Assembly: GCF_900105175.1 (NCBI RefSeq)
Contig: NZ_LT629771.1
Span: forward strand, 5,536,501 to 5,600,500
DNA length: 64,000 bases
DNA from: Jiangella sp. DSM 45060
Lineage (GTDB): Bacteria; Actinomycetota; Actinomycetes; Jiangellales; Jiangellaceae
Direction of reading: 5' to 3'
Shown here one piece after another: positions 27,170-37,225 of this stretch (positions are counted from its first letter, which is position 1; every line of letters starts with the position of its first letter). Under the pieces are notes generated by a model. That model ran no database searches and was not told where the DNA came from. It was given only the letters and a program-made list of their open reading frames with translations. The position numbers and the translations under genes are program-made.

Positions 27170-28351
27170 ATGGCCACCTACCGGGCGATCTTCGCCAACC
27201 GCGAGTTCCGCAACCTGTGGTTCGGCAGCGCGTTAGGCAACGCGTCGTCGACGATGACCAGCTTGACGCTGGCGATCCTGGTCGACGAGGCGACCGGTTC
27301 GGCGCTGCTGGCGGCGATGATCATGTTCGGGCCGTCGCTCGCCCAGGTGCTGGGGGTGTCGACGCTGATGTCCGCGGCCGACACCGCCCGGCCGCGGCGG
27401 CTGCTGACGCTGCTCTCCGTCCTCACGGCGGTCGCGGCCGGGCTGCAGGCCGCGCTCGACCTCTCCGCCGGTCAGCGGCTGGTGCTCGCCTTCGCGGTGG
27501 CCTACGGCCTCTCGATCGGGGCCGGAGTGCGCTGGGGGCTGCTCGGCGAGGTGGTGCGCACGGACCAGTTCGTCCTCGGCCGGTCCGCGATGAACCTGTC
27601 GGTCGGCGCGATGCAGATCGCCGGCTTCGGCGTCGCAGGCGTCCTGCTGCAGGTCGTCAGCCCGCCGGCCGTCCTGTGGATCGCGACCGGCTGCGCCGCC
27701 GTCGCCGTCCCGGTCATCCGGTTCGGCCTGCGCGATCGTCCGCCGCGCCGGCTGGCCCGCACCGGTCTCGCCGAGACCTGGCGCGGCAACCGCCGGCTGC
27801 TCGCGCAGGCCCGGACCGGGCCGCTGCTGCTGGCGCTGACGGTCCCGAACGGCCTGATCGTCGGCTGCGAGGCGCTCTTCGTCCCGTACGCGGGGGCACA
27901 GGCGGGCTGGCTGCTGGCGGCGGGCGCGGCCGGCATGATGGCCGGCGATCTGGTCGTCGGCCGGCTGCTCAGCCCCGGCGGACGCCGGATCGCGGGCCGG
28001 GTGCTCCGGTTCGTCCTCGCCGTGCCGTTCCTGGGCTTCGCGTTCGACCTGCCGATCGTGGTGCTCTGCGTGCTGGTCGCGGTCGGCAGCAGCGGCTATG
28101 CGGCGTCGCTGGCCCAGCAGGAGGTGCTGGTGGACCTGACGCCGGAGGAGCTGCGCGGCCAGGTGCTCGGCCTGGAGTCCGCGCTGCGGATGACGACATT
28201 CGGCGTGGTGGCGATCCTCGCCGGCGCGCTGGCCGACCTCACTGCGGCCGGCCCGGCGATGACGGCGTGCGCGGCCGCGTCGCTGCTGGTGTCGGTGGCG
28301 CTGTCGCCTCCGCTGGCCCGGGTCATGGCCCCCGTTAGCCTGGTGGCGTGA
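27170..28351 (+). CDS. MFS transporter
   Basis: A major-facilitator protein of about 393 residues with 10-12 hydrophobic helices, starting MATYRAIFANREFRNLWFGS, a common opening in actinomycete drug/metabolite exporters. An in-frame ATG at 27158 is also possible. It is divergent from the DUF5937-type regulator and overlaps by 4 nt the next gene (GTG at 28348 within the end of this frame). The substrate cannot be predicted. Confidence 0.85.
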   Translation: MATYRAIFANREFRNLWFGSALGNASSTMTSLTLAILVDEATGSALLAAMIMFGPSLAQVLGVSTLMSAADTARPRRLLTLLSVLTAVAAGLQAALDLSAGQRLVLAFAVAYGLSIGAGVRWGLLGEVVRTDQFVLGRSAMNLSVGAMQIAGFGVAGVLLQVVSPPAVLWIATGCAAVAVPVIRFGLRDRPPRRLARTGLAETWRGNRRLLAQARTGPLLLALTVPNGLIVGCEALFVPYAGAQAGWLLAAGAAGMMAGDLVVGRLLSPGGRRIAGRVLRFVLAVPFLGFAFDLPIVVLCVLVAVGSSGYAASLAQQEVLVDLTPEELRGQVLGLESALRMTTFGVVAILAGALADLTAAGPAMTACAAASLLVSVALSPPLARVMAPVSLVA

Positions 28352-29436
28352 CCGATGCGCAGCTCGCCCAGGCGCTGCGGTCCTGGCGGCGGCGGGTCAC
28401 GCCGGCCGCGGCCGGACTGCCCGACGCCGGTCCGCGGCGGCTGCCCGGCCTGCGGCGCGAGGAGTTGGCCGTGCTGGCCGGCATCTCCGTCGACTACATC
28501 GTCCAGCTCGAGCAGGGCCGCGCCCGGAACCCGTCGCCGCAGGTGCTGGGCGCGCTGGCCCGTGAGCTCCGGCTGAGCGTCGCGGAACGCGACACCCTCT
28601 TCCAGCTCGCCGGCGTGCGGCCGCCGCCGTCCACCGGGCTGGTGCCGCGACGCGTCGGGCCGGGCACCGCGCGGGTCCTGGACCGGCTGCACGACACGCC
28701 CGCCGCCGTCTTCACCGCGAGCTGGGATCTCGTCCGTGCCAACCCGCCGTGGGTCGCCCTGATCGGCGACGCCGCGGGCGGCGAGACGAACCTCGTCCGG
28801 CACCATTTCGCTGGACGCCCGAGCCCGGTGCGGCACACGGCCGGCGAGCACGAGCGGCTCGGCCGGGAGCTGACGGCCGATCTGCGCCGTGCGGTCGCGA
28901 CCTATCCGGACGACGCGGGGCTCGCGGCGCTGGTGGCGGAGCTGCGTGCGATCAGCCCGGACTTCGCGGCCTGGTGGGACGACTTCGCGCTGCCGCCGCG
29001 GGTGGCCGGGCACAAGACCGTCGACCACCCGGTGGTCGGGCCGGTGACGCTCGACTGCGACGTGTTCTCCGCGCTCGAGGGCGACCTGCGCATCGTCGTG
29101 TACTCCGCGGCGCCGGGCAGCGAGGACGCCGCCCGGCTGGACCGGCTGCGCGCGGGCGCGGCGGACCCCTCCCGGCCGGGTGGGCCTCCAACCCTACGGC
29201 CGGGCGCCGACAACCGCTCAGGGCCTGAGCCCGACGAGCCGGGCGCTCTCGTGCCAGAGCCGCTCGACGCGGTCCGGGTCGGTGGTGTGCGCGGCCGTCG
29301 GCACGACCCGGCGCCTGACGTAGAACCGTCCGGACACGCCGTCGACCTCGGGGGCGGTCGCCAGCCAGAGCGGGGTGTCGGCGCCCGTCTCGGTGCCCGG
29401 CGCGAACCGGCCCAGCACCGAGCCGAACACCCGTAG
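28348..29436 (+). CDS. MmyB-like XRE regulator, anomalous 3' end
   Basis: The N-terminal XRE HTH (about 30-90: LPGLRREELAVLAGISVDYI, VQLEQGRARNPS) and the MmyB-like ligand domain (about 105-270, to LRIVVYSAAPGSEDAARLDR) are clear. Family members normally stop a few residues later. Here the frame continues about 80 more residues of Pro/Arg-rich sequence antisense to the convergent SDR gene. The true end may be near 29228, where another frame has a stop, implying a small frameshift. TAGCCT lies 6 nt before the GTG, so the mRNA is probably leaderless. It probably regulates the convergent SDR gene, the usual partner of such regulators. Confidence 0.75.
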   Translation: MTDAQLAQALRSWRRRVTPAAAGLPDAGPRRLPGLRREELAVLAGISVDYIVQLEQGRARNPSPQVLGALARELRLSVAERDTLFQLAGVRPPPSTGLVPRRVGPGTARVLDRLHDTPAAVFTASWDLVRANPPWVALIGDAAGGETNLVRHHFAGRPSPVRHTAGEHERLGRELTADLRRAVATYPDDAGLAALVAELRAISPDFAAWWDDFALPPRVAGHKTVDHPVVGPVTLDCDVFSALEGDLRIVVYSAAPGSEDAARLDRLRAGAADPSRPGGPPTLRPGADNRSGPEPDEPGALVPEPLDAVRVGGVRGRRHDPAPDVEPSGHAVDLGGGRQPERGVGARLGARREPAQHRAEHP

Positions 29437-30078
29437 TGCTCCGCGGTCGTGACGGTTCAGCCGGCCCCCGCTGATGATGCCCGGATGCGCACCGTTGACC
29501 GTTGTGGCGGTGCCGTAGAGCCGCCGCGCGAGGCCGTACACGAACATCGCGTTCATGTTCTTGGTGCGCCCGTAGGCGGCGAACGGGCGGACGCTCGGCG
29601 GCCAGCCCAGGCCCCGTCCGGTCTCGGCGTTGAGGTCGTCGAGGTCGACGGGGACGCGGCGCAGTCCGCTCGGCGAGCCCCCGACGACGACGAACCGGCG
29701 CGGCCGCGGGCTCGGCCGTTCCGCGAGGGTGCGCAGCAGCAGGTACGGCGCGAGATGGTTCGTCGCCAGCGAGCGGTGCAGGCCGGCCGGCGTGCGATCG
29801 TCGAGCGGGGCGATGACCGCGGCGTTGCTCACCACGATCGACGGGTCCCGCGCGGCCAGCCGGCCGGCCAGGGCCCCGGTCTCGTCCAGGTCCGCGAGAT
29901 CGACCGCCTCCACGCGCACGTCGACGCCCGGCGCCAGCCCGGCGATGTGCCGCCGGGCCGCCTCCAGCCGGCCGCGGTCGCGCGCGACGAGGACCACGTC
30001 CAGGCCGCGGCCGGCCAGGCCGATCGCGATCTGCTGCCCGATGCCGGAGTTCGCCCCGGTGATCACCGCGAGTGTCAT
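29218..30078 (-). CDS. short-chain dehydrogenase/reductase
   Basis: A 286-residue SDR with the cofactor motif TGANSGIGQQIA at residues 7-18 and catalytic YGRTK. The active-site Ser is in VVGGSPSG. The usual NNAG is SNAA here. The layout resembles retinol-dehydrogenase-like oxidoreductases next to XRE/MmyB regulators. NAD(P)-dependent; substrate unknown. Confidence 0.85.
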   Translation of the reverse strand: MTLAVITGANSGIGQQIAIGLAGRGLDVVLVARDRGRLEAARRHIAGLAPGVDVRVEAVDLADLDETGALAGRLAARDPSIVVSNAAVIAPLDDRTPAGLHRSLATNHLAPYLLLRTLAERPSPRPRRFVVVGGSPSGLRRVPVDLDDLNAETGRGLGWPPSVRPFAAYGRTKNMNAMFVYGLARRLYGTATTVNGAHPGIISGGRLNRHDRGALRVFGSVLGRFAPGTETGADTPLWLATAPEVDGVSGRFYVRRRVVPTAAHTTDPDRVERLWHESARLVGLRP

Positions 30079-30139
30079 GCGTCCAGGCTGCGCCGGCCCG
30101 GCCCTGGGCTCCCAGGTACCGGGAGTACCACCCGTCAGG

Positions 30140-30658
30140 TCACGGGGCGGGCCAGTACCGCGACCCGTCGGCGGCCCGCTCGACCAGGCGCAGGTCGACC
30201 AGCAGCCGGCGCAGCGCCACCGGCTCGTCGCCGAGGGCGCTCAGCTGTGTGGTCAGCTCGCGCTCGGTGTACGCGTCGCGGCGCGGCAGCGCGGCCATGA
30301 TCAGGCGGCCCAGCTCGGCCTTGAGCCCGTCGTCGGCCGGGATGGTGGCGACGCGGCCGTTCTTCAGGCAGCCGTCCAGCCGCGGGAAGTCCGCCGCCAC
30401 CCGACCCACCGGAGTGGACGACGCCCCCTCGGCGGCCGCCGCCCGGATCGGCCCGAGGTCGGCGCTCAGCCCCGCGTCGTCGCGGCGGACCAGCCCGGCC
30501 CCGCCGAGCACCGCCAGCGCCCGCTGCACGTCCCGCTCGGACAACCCGGCCCGCGCCCCGATGCCGGCGACGGTGTGCGCGCCCGGCGCGGCGCAGAGCG
30601 CGCCGAGGACCGCCACGCGCTTCGGGTCGCCGAGCGCGCTGAGCAGTTCGGTGGTCAT
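30140..30658 (-). CDS. ArsR-like HTH protein with DUF2087 domain
   Basis: A 172-residue protein: an N-terminal winged helix of ArsR type (LLSALGDPKRVAVLGALCAA) and a C-terminal DUF2087 segment (FPRLDGCLKNGRVATIPADD, then YTERELTTQL and YWPAP at the end). The ATG at 30658 gives the natural MTTELLSALGDP start; an upstream ATG adds a basic stretch with no support. Possibly a small transcriptional regulator. Confidence 0.8.
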   Translation of the reverse strand: MTTELLSALGDPKRVAVLGALCAAPGAHTVAGIGARAGLSERDVQRALAVLGGAGLVRRDDAGLSADLGPIRAAAAEGASSTPVGRVAADFPRLDGCLKNGRVATIPADDGLKAELGRLIMAALPRRDAYTERELTTQLSALGDEPVALRRLLVDLRLVERAADGSRYWPAP

Positions 30659-30700
30659 GGGCGCACGGTAGGCGCGCGGCGGCGTCCGCCGCACCTGGAT

Positions 30701-31048
30701 TTACTCGCAGAGCGACTGCACGTACTCCGGCGGCCGGCCGGACCGCTCCAGCAGGACGGTCTCGGGCACGCAGGGCTCCGTCGCCGCTTCCTCGGCGCAG
30801 GCGTAGAGGTAGGGCGTCGCGCCGGTCTCCTCCGCCTCGCGCATGGCCGCCTCGATCCGCTCCACGCACTCGGGCGAGACCGTGGCGTCGGCGGGCACCG
30901 CCCGCGGCGTCGGGGTCTGTGGCGGCGGGTCGGGCCGGTAGTCGCTCCAGCCGGTCGGCTCGGACGTCCACGACGCCACCTGGAGCGCGGCGGCGATGGC
31001 GAGCGAACCGCCGACCACGACGCCCAGGATCGCCCGCCCGCGATGCAT
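30701..31048 (-). CDS. small membrane-anchored/secreted protein with Cys pairs
   Basis: A 115-residue protein starting MHRGRAILGVVVGGSLAIAA, a signal anchor, followed by a Pro-rich linker and a C-terminal domain with four Cys (SPECVE, YACAEE, EPCVPE, SLCE). These could form two disulfides outside the cell. No family is recognised. A degenerate copy lies immediately upstream (31071-31354), sharing 63 of 64 bases in the signal region. Confidence 0.65.
   Translation of the reverse strand: MHRGRAILGVVVGGSLAIAAALQVASWTSEPTGWSDYRPDPPPQTPTPRAVPADATVSPECVERIEAAMREAEETGATPYLYACAEEAATEPCVPETVLLERSGRPPEYVQSLCE
30961..31024. repeat. 64-bp direct repeat, copy 1
   Basis: Identical to 31291-31354 except for one base (T at 30996, C at 31326). 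It covers the N-terminal coding part of the small secreted protein and of its decayed paralogue. Confidence 0.9.
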
Positions 31049-31070
31049 CGGCACAGAGTACAGCGCCGGA

Positions 31071-31354
31071 CTAGTCGCTCGGCGGCGTCGAGACGATGGT
31101 CGGCCGCTCATCCGGGTCGCGGGGCGGCCCCAGCTCGCACAGGACGGCGGTCAGGGTCGCGCCTCGGCCTCGCGCATGGCCGCCTCGTACTCGTCCCGAC
31201 ACTCCGGCGACATCTGAAAGTCCGACGGCATCGGCTGGTCGGGAACAGCGGTCGGTGCGGGTTCGTCGACGCCGTCCCAGCCGGTGGGCGCGGACGTCCA
31301 CGACGCCACCTGGAGCGCGGCGGCGACGGCGAGCGAACCGCCGACCACGACGCC
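31071..31354 (-). pseudogene. decayed duplicate of the small secreted protein
   Basis: The frame 31151-31348 encodes VVGGSLAVAAALQVASWTSA and SPECRDEYEAAMREAE like the intact neighbour, but lacks the MHRGRAILG start, which is replaced by the deoR promoter region. It then stops early; a one-base shift after AMREAE restores GATLTAVLCELGPPRDPDER up to a TAG at 31071-31073. Truncation at the 5' end plus a frameshift mark it as non-functional. Confidence 0.75.
31291..31354. repeat. 64-bp direct repeat, copy 2
   Basis: Second copy of the 64-bp repeat at 30961-31024, one mismatch. It ends 9 nt before the deoR operator region. Confidence 0.9.
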
Positions 31355-31362
31355 GGCGTGCT

Positions 31363-31392
31363 ATCGTGAAAACACACGATCGAACACGTTCG
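31363..31392. promoter_or_regulatory. twin palindromes upstream of deoR-galTEKM
   Basis: ATCGTGAAAACACACGAT (31363-31380; perfect 6+6+6) is followed directly by CGAACACGTTCG (31381-31392; perfect 5+2+5), 17 nt before the deoR ATG. They are probably operators for autoregulation of the galactose operon by its DeoR protein. Confidence 0.7.
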
Positions 31393-31409
31393 CACAGAAG
31401 GGCACGCAC

Positions 31410-32198
31410 ATGCTGGCGGCCGAACGGCAGGCGCTCATCCTGGACGACGTCCAGCTGCGCGGTGCTGCCACGGTCGGCGAGCTGGCGGTCCGGTTCGGCG
31501 TCTCCGAGATGACCATCCGCCGCGACCTCGACGCGCTGGTGGCCCGGGGTGCGCTCGACAAGGTGCACGGCGGCGCCACGTCGAGACGCTCGCCCAGCAC
31601 CGACGAGCCCGGGTTCCGCACCAAGCAGCTGCGCCAGCAGGCCGAGAAGGAGGCCATCGCGCGGGCCGCCGCCCGGCTGGTCGAGCCGGGGTCGGCGGTC
31701 GGGCTGTCTGCCGGCACCACCACCTGGACGCTGGCCCGGCAGCTGCGCGCCGTCCCGCGGCTCACCGTCGTCACCAACTCCATCCGCATCGCCGACGAAC
31801 TGCACGACGACGACCGCACCGGCCTCGACGTCGTGCTGACCGGCGGGGTGCGTACGCCGTCCGACGCGCTGGTCGGGCCGGTGGCGGTGTCGTCGCTGCT
31901 CCAGCTGCACCTCGACGTCGTGTTCCTGGGGGTGCACGGCATCGACCCGCACGCGGGCTTCACCACGCCGAACCTGCTCGAGGCCGACACCGACCGCGCG
32001 CTGGTCGCGGCCGGCCGGCGGCTGATCGTCGTCGCCGACCACACGAAGTGGGGCACGGTCGGCATCAGCACCATCGCCCCACTCGACGGCGCCGACGTGC
32101 TGGTCACCGACGACGGCCTGCCCGCCGACGCCCGCGACGCCATCGCCGACCGGGTCGGCGAGCTGATCCTCGCTCCTTCCACGATCGGACCGTCATGA
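31410..32198 (+). CDS. DeoR-family regulator of the galactose operon
   Basis: A 262-residue DeoR/GlpR-type repressor. The N-terminal HTH carries VSEMTIRRDLDAL, the family signature, then VHGGATSR, and a sugar-phosphate-binding isomerase-like domain with GLSAGTTTWTLARQL and VVVADHTKWG. It is the first gene of the operon; its TGA overlaps the galT ATG. The effector is probably a galactose-pathway phosphosugar, by context. Confidence 0.9.
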   Translation: MLAAERQALILDDVQLRGAATVGELAVRFGVSEMTIRRDLDALVARGALDKVHGGATSRRSPSTDEPGFRTKQLRQQAEKEAIARAAARLVEPGSAVGLSAGTTTWTLARQLRAVPRLTVVTNSIRIADELHDDDRTGLDVVLTGGVRTPSDALVGPVAVSSLLQLHLDVVFLGVHGIDPHAGFTTPNLLEADTDRALVAAGRRLIVVADHTKWGTVGISTIAPLDGADVLVTDDGLPADARDAIADRVGELILAPSTIGPS

Positions 32199-33268
32199 AA
32201 CGCACCACGGCGCGGCTGGCCGACGGCCGCGAGATCATCTACTTCGACCGGCGCGACGACGCGACGCACCGGCTCGACGATCCGCGCGACCTCCCGCCGG
32301 TCAGCACCACGTCGCAGCTGCGCTACGACCCCGTCCTGGCCGAGTGGGTGGCCATGGCCGGGCACCGGCAGACCCGCACGTTCCTGCCGCCGAAGGACCT
32401 CTGCCCGCTGTGCGCGTCCACGCCGGAGCGGCCGACCGAGGTCCCCAGCAGCAGCTACGACATCGTCGCGTTCGAGAACCGCTTCCCCAGCCTGTCGACG
32501 CACGCCACCACCACCGAGACCGGCACCGAACTGGTCCCGGTCCGGCCCGGCACCGGCCGCTGCGAGGTCCTGGTGTTCAGCAGCGACCACAACGCCTCGT
32601 TCGCCACGCTCGAGCCCGAGCACGCGCGGCTGGTGGTCGAGGCCTGGGCCGACCGCAGCGCCGAGCTGTCCGCCGTCCCCGGCGTCGAGCAGGTGTTCTG
32701 CTTCGAGAACCGCGGCCAGGAGATCGGCGTCACGCTGTCGCACCCGCACGGCCAGATCTACGCCTACCCGTACGTCACTCCGCGCACCGCGCGCATGCTG
32801 CAGTCCGCCCGCGAACACCAGCAGCGCACCGGCCGCAACCTGTTCGCCGACGTGCTCGCCGAAGAGCGGGCGGCGGGCACCCGCGTCGTCGGGCAGACGC
32901 AGCGGTGGACGGCGTTCGTGCCGGCCGCGGCGCGCTGGCCGGTCGAGGTGCACCTGTACCCCCACCGCCGGCTGGCCGGCATCGGCGACCTCGACGACCA
33001 CGAGCGCGACGAGTTCGTCACGCTCTACCTCGACGTCCTGCGCCGGTTCGACGCCCTCTACGACGCGCCGCTGCCCTACATCGCCGCCTGGCACCAGGCG
33101 CCGGTGCGGACCGGCCACGACCTCGCCTACCTGCACCTGCAGGTGTTCTCGGTCAAGCGGGCGGCCGACAAACTGAAGTACCTGGCCGGGTCCGAGTCGG
33201 GCATGGGCGCGTTCATCACCGACGTGCTGCCCGAGGACGTCGCGGCCCGACTCCGGGAGGTCCGGTGA
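32195..33268 (+). CDS. galT: galactose-1-phosphate uridylyltransferase
   Basis: A 357-residue HIT-superfamily enzyme exchanging UMP between UDP-glucose and galactose-1-P. Active-site SHPHGQIYAYP places HPH at residues 183-185; a metal-binding CPLC is at 70-73; FENRFPSLS and HLQVFSVKRAADKLKYLAGSE (in two parts) match the family. The ATG is coupled to deoR (ATGA) and the stop to galE (GTGA). Confidence 0.95.
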   Translation: MKRTTARLADGREIIYFDRRDDATHRLDDPRDLPPVSTTSQLRYDPVLAEWVAMAGHRQTRTFLPPKDLCPLCASTPERPTEVPSSSYDIVAFENRFPSLSTHATTTETGTELVPVRPGTGRCEVLVFSSDHNASFATLEPEHARLVVEAWADRSAELSAVPGVEQVFCFENRGQEIGVTLSHPHGQIYAYPYVTPRTARMLQSAREHQQRTGRNLFADVLAEERAAGTRVVGQTQRWTAFVPAAARWPVEVHLYPHRRLAGIGDLDDHERDEFVTLYLDVLRRFDALYDAPLPYIAAWHQAPVRTGHDLAYLHLQVFSVKRAADKLKYLAGSESGMGAFITDVLPEDVAARLREVR

Positions 33269-34217
33269 AACTGCTGGTCACCGGCGGCGCCGGCTACATC
33301 GGATCGGTGGTGGGCGCGCAGCTCGTCGCGGCCGGCCACGAGGTGGTGGTGCTCGACAACCTGCTCACCAGCCACGAGGACGGCGTGCCCGACGGCGCCC
33401 GGTTCGTGCGCGCGAGCATCGACGACGCCGCCGAGGTCGTCGATTCCAGCTTCGACGCCGTCCTGCACTTCGCGGCCCGGTCGCTGGTCGGCCAGTCGGT
33501 CGCCGAGCCCGAGCTGTACTGGTGGAACAACCTCGTCGGCTCGCTGCGGCTGCTCGACGCCATGCGGGCGGCCGGCGTGCGGCGGCTGGTGTTCTCGTCG
33601 ACGGCGGCCACCTACGGCCAGCCCGCGGTCAGCCCCATCACCGAAGACACCCCGGCCGTGCCGATCAACCCGTACGGCCAGAGCAAGCTCGCCGTCGACC
33701 ACGCGCTGGCCGGCGCGGCACGGGCGTACGGGCTGGCCGCCGTCAGCCTGCGTTACTTCAACGTCGGCGGAGCGCTGGGCCGGCACGGCGAGCGGCACGA
33801 CCCCGAGACGCACCTCATCCCCAACGTGCTCATGGTCCCGGCCGGCCGCCGCGCCGCCGTCGACGTGTTCGGCACCGACTACCCCACGCCCGACGGCACC
33901 GCCATCCGCGACTACCTGCACGTCGAGGACCTCGGCCGGGCGCACCTGCTGGCGCTCGACTGGACCGGCGCCGACGACGCGGCCGGGCAGCACCGCGTCT
34001 ACAACCTGGGCTCCGGCACCGGGTACTCCGTCCGCGAGGTCGTCGAGGCCGTGCGGCGGGTCACCGGGCACCCCGTGCCCACCACCGACAGAGAACGGCG
34101 CGCCGGCGATCCGCCGGTGCTGGTCGCGTCGGCCGAACGCATCGCCGCCGACCTCGGCTGGCGGCCGCGGCACGGCCTCGAGCAGATCGTGGAGGACGCG
34201 TGGACGTTCCTGCAGCG

Positions 34218-34221
<4 letters not shown>
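33265..34221 (+). CDS. galE: UDP-glucose 4-epimerase
   Basis: A 318-residue extended SDR interconverting UDP-Gal and UDP-Glc. NAD motif TGGAGYIGS at residues 6-14, catalytic YGQSK, and SLRYFNVGGA and IRDYLHVEDL are typical. The GTG start overlaps the galT stop and the stop overlaps the galK GTG. Confidence 0.95.
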
Positions 34222-35320
<1,099 letters not shown>

Positions 35321-35324
<4 letters not shown>

Positions 35325-36232
35325 ACCCCAGCGGTTTCCAGATCGAGCTGGCGCACGGCGCCTACACCGCCGTCGTCACCGAGGTCGGCGCCACCCTGCG
35401 CGAGCTGCGCCACCACGACCACGCGCTGGTCGTGCCGTTCGGGGCCGACGAGATCCGGCCCAACTTCCGCGGCGCGGTGCTGCAGCCGTGGCCCAACCGC
35501 GTCGCCGGCGGCGCCTACACCTTCCAGGGCGACGAACGACAGCTGCCGCTCACCGAGCCCGACCGCGGCAACGCGCTGCACGGGCTGGTCGCATGGGCCC
35601 GCTGGCAGGTCGCCGCGCAGAGCGCCGACACGGTGGAGCTGACCCACCAGCTGGTCCCGTTCACCGGTTATCCGCACCCGCTCGACCTCCGGGTGCGCTA
35701 CGCCCTCGACGACGCCGGCCTGCACTGGACCGTCGCCGCCACCAACACCGGCGCCGGCCCGGCGCCCTACGGCACCGGCCCGCACCCCTACCTCGTCGCC
35801 GGCGCCGGCCGCGTCGACGACTGGTCGCTCGAGTTGCCCGCCGCCGAGTACCTCGCGGTCACCCCCGACCGCCTGCTCCCGGCGGGCGTCGAGCCGGTCG
35901 ACTCGGCCGGGTTCGACTTCCGCACGCCGCGGCGGCTGGGCGACATCTTCATCGACCACGCCTTCACCGCGCTGGCGCCCGGCGCCGACGGCGTCACGCG
36001 CGCGGTCGTCCGTGCCGACGACGGCCGCGGCGTGGTGTGCTCGTGGAACGTGGCCGAGTGCCCGTGGGTGCAGATCCACACCGCCGACCGCCCCGGCGAG
36101 GCCGGCCACCGCATCGGCCTGGCCGTCGAGCCGATGACCTGCCCGCCCGACGCGTTCAACTCCGGCACCGACCTCGTGGTGCTCGAGCCGGGCCAGACGC
36201 ACGCGACCACCTGGACCATCGCTGCGCTCTGA
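35321..36232 (+). CDS. aldose 1-epimerase (galactose mutarotase type)
   Basis: A 303-residue galactose-mutarotase-like protein. It shows LQPWPNRVAGGAYTFQG, GNALHGLVAWARW with the active-site His, and GPHPYLV with a second His. It equilibrates galactose anomers so that GalK receives the alpha form. GTG overlaps the galK TGA. Last gene of the operon. Confidence 0.9.
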
Positions 36233-36247
36233 GGGGGTGCCTTCCGC

Positions 36248-37147
36248 TCAGCGGCAGACCGGCGCGAAGGTGAACTCGTTCGTCACGACGCGCTGGCCGC
36301 GGTCCTTCAGCGTGTGGTCGGCGTCGATCTCGAACACGTCGAGCAGCGGGCCGCTGTTGAGGTCGAACTGCAGCCGCTCGAGATCCGTCGTCCAGGAGAA
36401 GTCGCCGTAGCGGCCGTCCGACACGTCGACACGGCGCACGTCGTCGACGTACTCCCGGCCGGTCGGGGTCGCCATCGTGAACGTGCGGCGCACCCGCGAG
36501 CCGTCGGCCAGCGTCAGCTCGACGGTCGTCGCCGGGTCCTTCGACGGCAGGACGTAGTGCAGGCCGCTGGTCCGCGCGCGCAGCCGCTGGCGGCCCTCCA
36601 CTGTGAACGTCGCGTCCATGAACAGCGGCTCGTCGCCGGCGCCCGGCGCGACCAGGTCGTAGGCGCCGCCCGCCATGCGCACGCGCAGCTCGGGACCATC
36701 CAGTTCCACCACGACGTCCTCGATGACGTGCGCCGCCGGGTCCAGGATCGGGTAGAACAGCGGCGTCACCGAGCCCCAGAACTCGCCCTCCATCGGGCCG
36801 CACCCGGTGTCGGGCGCGACACCGGCGGCGTGCCGGTCGTCGGCCGGGCCGTCGTAGTCGACTGCGAGCGTGATCCGGCTCGGCAGATGCGTGGCGACGA
36901 TCGAGTTCGTGGCCCGGTCGAACTCCGTCAGCCGCCACTGCGACCGCGCCTGCCGCGAGTACGTCACGGTGGCCGGTTCGGTGTCGACGACGAGCGGCTT
37001 CGGCACCCCCGCGGACGGCGGCAGCTCCCGGTCCAGCGCTCCGGCGCCGGCGGCCGCGGCGGCGGACGGGACGGCTGCCACGGCGGGCGCGGCGGCCGCC
37101 ACGGCGGCGACGGTGCAGAGCGTGGTCAGCAGTGCACGGGTCCTCAT
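36248..37147 (-). CDS. secreted protein of unknown function
   Basis: A 299-residue protein with a clear Sec signal (MRTRALLTTLCTVAAVAAAA, cleavage near AVA-AVP). The mature part is beta-rich with few cysteines (DTGCGP, APVCR) and no domain I recognise. It is convergent with the galactose operon, 15 nt away, and probably monocistronic. Confidence 0.7.
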   Translation of the reverse strand: MRTRALLTTLCTVAAVAAAAPAVAAVPSAAAAAGAGALDRELPPSAGVPKPLVVDTEPATVTYSRQARSQWRLTEFDRATNSIVATHLPSRITLAVDYDGPADDRHAAGVAPDTGCGPMEGEFWGSVTPLFYPILDPAAHVIEDVVVELDGPELRVRMAGGAYDLVAPGAGDEPLFMDATFTVEGRQRLRARTSGLHYVLPSKDPATTVELTLADGSRVRRTFTMATPTGREYVDDVRRVDVSDGRYGDFSWTTDLERLQFDLNSGPLLDVFEIDADHTLKDRGQRVVTNEFTFAPVCR

Positions 37148-37225
37148 GGACCCACAAGCTAGGGTCGCCGGGCGAACGCCGGGCGGGGCGCACGTGGCCG
37201 TTCGATGGCCAGTCGCCGACAGGAG

